NCBI RefSeq assembly: GCF_039544205.1
Contig: NZ_BAABLF010000011.1
Coordinates: forward strand, 1 to 64,000
Origin: Ferrimonas gelatinilytica
Lineage (GTDB): Bacteria > Pseudomonadota > Gammaproteobacteria > Enterobacterales > Shewanellaceae
Direction: 5' to 3'
DNA: 64,000 nt
Positions 60,453-64,000 of the stretch are shown here, piece after piece (positions within the stretch are counted from its first letter, which is position 1; each line of letters begins with the position of its first letter). The notes beneath the pieces were generated by a model. That model was not told the origin of the DNA. It saw only the letters and a list, made by a program, of their open reading frames with translations, and did no database searches. Both the position numbers and the translations under genes were made by a program.

Positions 60453-61043
60453 ATGAGTAAAGAACTGAGAAATATTGAAGCCATCCCTACCAAAGTGGGT
60501 GGCACCACTTATCGGTCAAGAACAGAGGCTCGGTGGGCTGTACTCTTCACTGAGATGGGGGTGCGATTCGACTACGAGCCTGAGTACATTGAATTGTCTA
60601 GCGGAGAGAGGTACTTACCGGACTTCTACCTACATGACTTCAATGCATACTTGGAGGTAAAGCCCGATAACACTGAAGTGATAACTGCCGAGTGCCGCAA
60701 AGCAAGAGTTTTGGGCCAAGAGCTTAAAGATCAACGGCGGAGCGTGTGGTTGGCCTTGGGTCCCCCGTCAGAAGAGTTTGCCAATATTATCATCTTGTCC
60801 GAGTGGAACTTAGAGGACGACATCGAGGTAATCCTCGGGTCCTACGTTAACCGCTATCAAATTCAAGAGGATAGAAGGGACGAAAAAGTCTACTGGTTGC
60901 TGTGTGAAGACGAAGTTGGGGAAGGATTTCGGCGTGCCTATATGGTCGGCGGACCAGGAGATAGCACTGATCATGACCGTCTCCCCATGATTATTCGAAC
61001 GGTGAAACGAGCCTATGATTTGGCATCAAAACCTTTTGGCTGA
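60453..61043 (+). CDS. PD-(D/E)XK nuclease-like protein
   Basis: 196 residues. The arrangement SRTEARWAVLF (E25), YLPDFYLHDF (D57) and YLEVKPD (E68-V-K70) is the core of PD-(D/E)XK nucleases. No signal peptide or membrane segment. Possibly a partner of the DUF3800 gene upstream (23 nt gap, RBS GGGGAG). I would call it a putative nuclease from motifs only; the substrate is unknown. The C-terminal half (about residues 90-196) has no recognised domain. Confidence 0.78.
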   Translation: MSKELRNIEAIPTKVGGTTYRSRTEARWAVLFTEMGVRFDYEPEYIELSSGERYLPDFYLHDFNAYLEVKPDNTEVITAECRKARVLGQELKDQRRSVWLALGPPSEEFANIIILSEWNLEDDIEVILGSYVNRYQIQEDRRDEKVYWLLCEDEVGEGFRRAYMVGGPGDSTDHDRLPMIIRTVKRAYDLASKPFG

Positions 61044-61139
61044 TCTTGAGTGTTGGACTCAACAGGGGAACTCGTAGACTCGCCGATAGTTTCTTTCCTC
61101 TATGGTCAGGGTTTATTCGTGAGCTTTGACAAATAAGGT

Positions 61140-61175
61140 GTGTACACCTGAAGTTACCCGTACACGAGTGTACAC
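61140..61175. promoter_or_regulatory. Two GTGTACAC palindromes between convergent genes
   Basis: GTGTACAC occurs at 61140-61147 and 61168-61175 (28 bp apart), with a CGTACACG in between. A TTGACA lies just upstream at 61127. A candidate binding site for the nearby ParB-like or other island protein. Confidence 0.45.
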
Positions 61176-61238
61176 CCTGCCACTTCCATGTAGCTCCACA
61201 GGTGCCGGTTGTTTACTTCAGGGGGGGCACACCGTAAT

Positions 61239-62159
61239 TTAGAAGTCGTCCAGGCCTTCCAGGGCAAGCTCTTGGTCGGGAGCGTCACTACCTGATACGT
61301 TCCCCTCTTCAGCGAGCCAGGAGTCTCTCTTGGAAACACTAATTCCCAGACCTGTACCAGCTACTGCTCTTCGTAGAGCTTCGCGGAACAAGTCTGCACC
61401 GTAATAGTCGACCATCTTTGCGACATTGCGCTGAATGATATCTCTTTGTTTACGCTCCAACTCATCGTCAGAAAGGTCGGAAAACTGAAGGCCCAGCACC
61501 GCATTGGATAGTGGGCGGACTTTCGGAAAGCCTTGTGAATCAAACATTGATGGAGTAGCCATTTCGAGGCCATCAGACAGCGCCTCTACGGTCCCTTCTA
61601 CATCTTCTTTGCCAACAGCGGGAAACATAGCCAGCGCCTCCCCACAAGCCAGCAGGGCTCTTCTAGCGTGCGCTGCTTGCCCTTGGCTGCACGTTAGTAG
61701 TTTCTTGAGCTGGGACACCGAAAACTTGAATTGGCGGTCGAGGATTAAAGCACGGAACTTACTTTGAAAGACCTCTTCATGGGTTACCCCCACCCCATGG
61801 TTTTGATTGACGTATTGTGCCCGCATGAAAGCTTGAAGGTAGGTCTTACTTGGGTGCACTTCAGCTTGGAGAGTGATGGGAGCTTCCGGGTTTTCGTTGT
61901 TCCAGTTTAACGCTGCCTGTGTCCTGTGGAACCCGTCTACAACATAGAGCTTGCCGCCAACTTCGAAGACCTCGATAGGTTGCCGTATCCCATGGCCATT
62001 GCGGATGTCCTCAAGCAGCTCCTTGTCCTGTTTGGCTTGTTTAACCTCTTGTGCCTGCCTGTCCCGCTTGTTGTTAATGAGGCTGGTATCCCGAGCTTGC
62101 ATCTTGGGGTCGAGAGTCACCACTGAAGGGGAAATGTCTTTAATGATTGGTTTACTCAC
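61239..62159 (-). CDS. ParB/RepB-like nuclease-domain protein
   Basis: 306 residues. The ParB-N signature is in IRQPIEVFEV and YVVDGFHRTQAALNW; a helical middle part with HTH character (SVSQLKKLLTCSQGQAAHA) follows. Such orphan ParB-like proteins occur on mobile elements as CTP-dependent DNA clamps or regulators. It uses GTG 62159 (GTGAGTAAACC), whose first bases overlap the TGA stop of the recombinase gene, so the two are coupled. Confidence 0.85.
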   Translation of the reverse strand: MSKPIIKDISPSVVTLDPKMQARDTSLINNKRDRQAQEVKQAKQDKELLEDIRNGHGIRQPIEVFEVGGKLYVVDGFHRTQAALNWNNENPEAPITLQAEVHPSKTYLQAFMRAQYVNQNHGVGVTHEEVFQSKFRALILDRQFKFSVSQLKKLLTCSQGQAAHARRALLACGEALAMFPAVGKEDVEGTVEALSDGLEMATPSMFDSQGFPKVRPLSNAVLGLQFSDLSDDELERKQRDIIQRNVAKMVDYYGADLFREALRRAVAGTGLGISVSKRDSWLAEEGNVSGSDAPDQELALEGLDDF

Positions 62160-62722
62160 TGGGCAGCCTCCGCACTAGCGAGCACACGTTGAACTGTGGA
62201 GAGTGACACTCCCACTTCAGTCGCTACCTTGCGAAGAGATACCCCCTCAGAGCGTAACTGGCGAATCCGTTGGTGTTTCTCGAGGTTGGCGGTGCCGCCC
62301 TTGTACCTTCCTTCAGCTTTGGCCTTGGCAATGCCTTCCCTTCTTCGTTCCTGAATCATGGCCAATTCGAATTGGGCAACCGCTCCGAGCATTTGAAGCA
62401 TCAATTTGGACATTGGGCTGGAATCGCCAGCAGCAAAGGTCAGCGACTCCTTGTGAAACTGGACAGTAACTCCAGCATCGTTCCATTCATTAACCAGCGA
62501 AGATAGGTCATCAAGGTTTCGTGCAAGGCGATCGATGCTGTGGATGTGAATGGTATCGCCTTCCCTGACGTATTCCTTCATCTGCTCCAAGGCAGGGCGA
62601 TTGGTGGTGCCACCGCTGCATTTATCAGTGAAAGTCTTCTCGAATGAGATACCCGACTCTGATAGTTGGCGGGCTGTATTTTGATCTGCTGTAGAGACCC
62701 TAAGGTAGGCAACATTGGCCAT
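62156..62722 (-). CDS. Serine recombinase (resolvase/invertase family)
   Basis: 188 residues. Catalytic Ser10 in AYLRVSTADQN, DRLARNLDDL and ELAMIQERRREGIAKAKAEG are resolvase/invertase hallmarks; a C-terminal HTH (SLRKVATEVGVSLSTVQRVL) binds DNA. Small serine recombinase of the Tn3 resolvase / Gin type, probably the mobility or inversion enzyme of the island. ATG 62722 matches the family start; the ATG 4 codons upstream at 62734 is an alternative. Overlaps parB-like start by 4 nt. Confidence 0.9.
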   Translation of the reverse strand: MANVAYLRVSTADQNTARQLSESGISFEKTFTDKCSGGTTNRPALEQMKEYVREGDTIHIHSIDRLARNLDDLSSLVNEWNDAGVTVQFHKESLTFAAGDSSPMSKLMLQMLGAVAQFELAMIQERRREGIAKAKAEGRYKGGTANLEKHQRIRQLRSEGVSLRKVATEVGVSLSTVQRVLASAEAAQ

Positions 62723-63005
62723 TGGTGTACCCATCTGGTTTTTAGAGCTTGGAAAGCTACTGTACCGATTGACCTAAAGCAACTTAGATGGGTACGCATT
62801 GGAAGGAAGTGTGACCGCAGTCAACAGGGTATAGCGATAGGTACAAGCTTTGAACTTTAAGCATTGAGATAAAGGTGGACTGCATAATTTGATGCCTACC
62901 TTTTTGCTTGTATCCTAGGCGGTATGATGTGCAGTGCTTTAACAGCCAAAGGTAGCCATGTAAAAAATGTCTCCAGAAAAGCTGAAGTTAAACTACGAGA
63001 TCGTG

Positions 63006-63830
63006 ATGCCAAAGTTAATTTTTATTAAATGTTCGTTGCTATTGATATTCATTAGTCCACTTGCCTTATCTCATTCAGGAGGGTTGGATGCAAATGGTTG
63101 CCATGGAGGAAGCCGGCCATACCACTGCCACCGCTCTCCTGGCGAAATGATTAAAAGTTCATCAGGGACCAACCGATTAAGATGTAGTTCCGGAAGTCGC
63201 TCCCAAGACTGCATAGATACCTCATCAAGGTCTTCATCAGGTTTCTCGTCTGGGTCTTCATCAAGAGTTTCATCGGGAACTGTACGCTCAAGTGAAGGTG
63301 TTGCCATCCAACCTGGCTCTCAACCCATCAAGATGGAGGGCTTAAGTCAGTCAAACCAAGATTGGGTTAGGAGGTCATGCCCTAGTAGTCTGGGACCATC
63401 GCTCACTAAGTCATGCATGAACAGGGAAATAAGAGCCTTGCAAAGTGGGGTTGAAAGCACGGAGGGCTTAAGTCAGTCAAACCAAGATTGGATTAGAAGG
63501 TCGTGCCCTAAAAGCTTGGGACCATCACTCACGATCTCATGCATGAACAGAGAGATTAGAGCCTTGAGAAAAGGTGTTGCAAGCATGGAAGACTTAAGTA
63601 AGTCAAACCAAGATTGGGTCAGACGGTCATGTCCTGGTAGCTTGGGACCATCGCTCACTGCCTCTTGCATGAACAGAGCAATAACAGCCTTGAAAAACGG
63701 GGTCGCAAGTATGGAGGGCTTGAGTCAATCCAACCAAGACTGGATTAGACGGTCTTGCCCAACTAGCCTAGGACCATCGTTAACTATCTCATGCATGAAC
63801 AGAGAGATAAGAGCGTTAAGAGGTTATTAA
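63006..63830 (+). CDS. Secreted YHYH-type protein with four 42-residue repeats
   Basis: 274 residues from ATG 63006, which opens a signal peptide (PKLIFIKCSLLLIFISPLALS). Next comes LSHSGGLDANGCHGGSRPYHCH, a YHYH-like metal-binding motif, then a Ser-rich linker (residues about 55-100), then four repeats of 42 residues. Each repeat has SNQDW(V/I)RRSCP.SLGPSLT.SCMNR.I.AL with two cysteines. Unknown family; the Cys pair per repeat suggests disulfide-stabilised helical hairpins. Divergent from the recombinase. An alternative ATG lies at 62967. Confidence 0.75.
   Translation: MPKLIFIKCSLLLIFISPLALSHSGGLDANGCHGGSRPYHCHRSPGEMIKSSSGTNRLRCSSGSRSQDCIDTSSRSSSGFSSGSSSRVSSGTVRSSEGVAIQPGSQPIKMEGLSQSNQDWVRRSCPSSLGPSLTKSCMNREIRALQSGVESTEGLSQSNQDWIRRSCPKSLGPSLTISCMNREIRALRKGVASMEDLSKSNQDWVRRSCPGSLGPSLTASCMNRAITALKNGVASMEGLSQSNQDWIRRSCPTSLGPSLTISCMNREIRALRGY
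63335..63830 (+). repeat. Four tandem 126-bp coding repeats
   Basis: The GGAGGGCTTAAGTCAGTCAA start recurs at 63335, 63461, 63587 and 63713, exactly 126 bp apart. In-frame copies within the secreted protein gene; third-position changes keep the protein motif. Confidence 0.9.
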
Positions 63831-63936
63831 AAGTTATTGTTTCCAAGACGGTCTTTTAGACTTCGGATGGTTAAACGCCCCCCCCTCGGGGGGATTAAGC
63901 GTTCCCTCAATCGATGATTGCTACCTTCGATTTTCT

Positions 63937-64000
63937 CTAAGAATATTCCTTGAGGAACGGTACTGCTTTATCTAAGGCTTCTTTTAGCATTGCCATACGG
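63937..64000 (-). CDS. C-terminal end of a protein running off the window
   Basis: Reading the - strand from the edge, MAMLKEALDKAVPFLKEYS then TAG at 63937-63939 gives a helical C-terminus preceded by a gene outside the window. A CCCCCC-TC-GGGGGG inverted repeat at 63880-63893 follows downstream. Too short to assign. Confidence 0.4.
   Translation of the reverse strand, partial: RMAMLKEALDKAVPFLKEYS

Noticed and set aside
61127..61148. Sigma-70 promoter (TTGACA) on the + strand
   Set aside because: No matching -10 element at 16-18 bp and no + strand gene follows.
63335..63830. CRISPR-like spacing of repeats
   Set aside because: Period is 126 bp with no variable spacers, in frame inside a coding sequence; a protein repeat.

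Overview
The window reads as chromosomal DNA of a GC-rich marine gammaproteobacterium of the order Alteromonadales. The gene order around prmA-dusB-fis, frdCAB, aroQ-accB-accC, dsbD-cutA, fxsA and groES-groEL is the order I know from the Shewanella/Ferrimonas group. High GC, many TonB-dependent receptors and a Wolinella-type fumarate reductase make Ferrimonas the best guess; this is an inference from gene content, not a database match. No rRNA, tRNA or CRISPR array was seen.

Left end, 1-4.7 kb: the tail of an integron-type cassette array on the + strand (two attC-like sites around one cassette gene), then a small mobile unit on the - strand. That unit carries an AlpA-like HTH protein, an 80-residue protein and a P2 gpA-type HUH replication endonuclease, plus two cargo genes of unknown function. 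The rep gene contains a perfect 18-bp-arm inverted repeat and clusters of small palindromes that could be an origin or operator.

4.7-15.7 kb: a transport and GABA-utilisation district. It holds a TPR-sulfotransferase, a TonB-dependent receptor, a nitrilase-fold amidohydrolase, a MocR/GabR-type regulator with an extra C-terminal domain, a LysR regulator, and divergent gabD-gabT. 15.7-19.0 kb: a second attC cassette array with no integrase, all cassettes on the - strand. It is interrupted by a decayed fragment of the large secreted serine hydrolase gene that follows it. 19.6-31.3 kb: that hydrolase, an MFS transporter, a YebC/PmpR regulator, two tandem nearly identical TonB-dependent receptors duplicated together with their leaders and terminators, and an AI-2E-type membrane protein.

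31.4-59.5 kb: the conserved core. It contains dusB-fis, prmA, frdCAB with a CRP-like site, ravA-viaA next to frd, a subtilisin-like protease, the aroQ-accB-accC operon, arfB, a patatin-like hydrolase, a small DUF2061 gene behind a strong Fur-box-like sequence, a Lon-N-domain protein whose 3' end overlaps a CPA2 antiporter gene, dsbD, a frameshifted cutA, fxsA, a Dcu C4-dicarboxylate carrier with a CRP-like site, a MATE pump, and groES-groEL behind a sigma-32 type promoter. Frd, Dcu, RavA/ViaA and CRP sites together suggest regulated fumarate respiration.

59.5-64 kb: an accessory island. It holds a DUF3800 protein with a PD-(D/E)XK-like nuclease, a translationally coupled serine recombinase and ParB-like protein, and a secreted YHYH-type protein with four exact-length 42-residue repeats. 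A dispersed repeat of roughly 130-165 bp with short terminal inverted repeats (CCTAAATA...) recurs in at least three and probably five intergenic places, and I did not recognise it as a described family.
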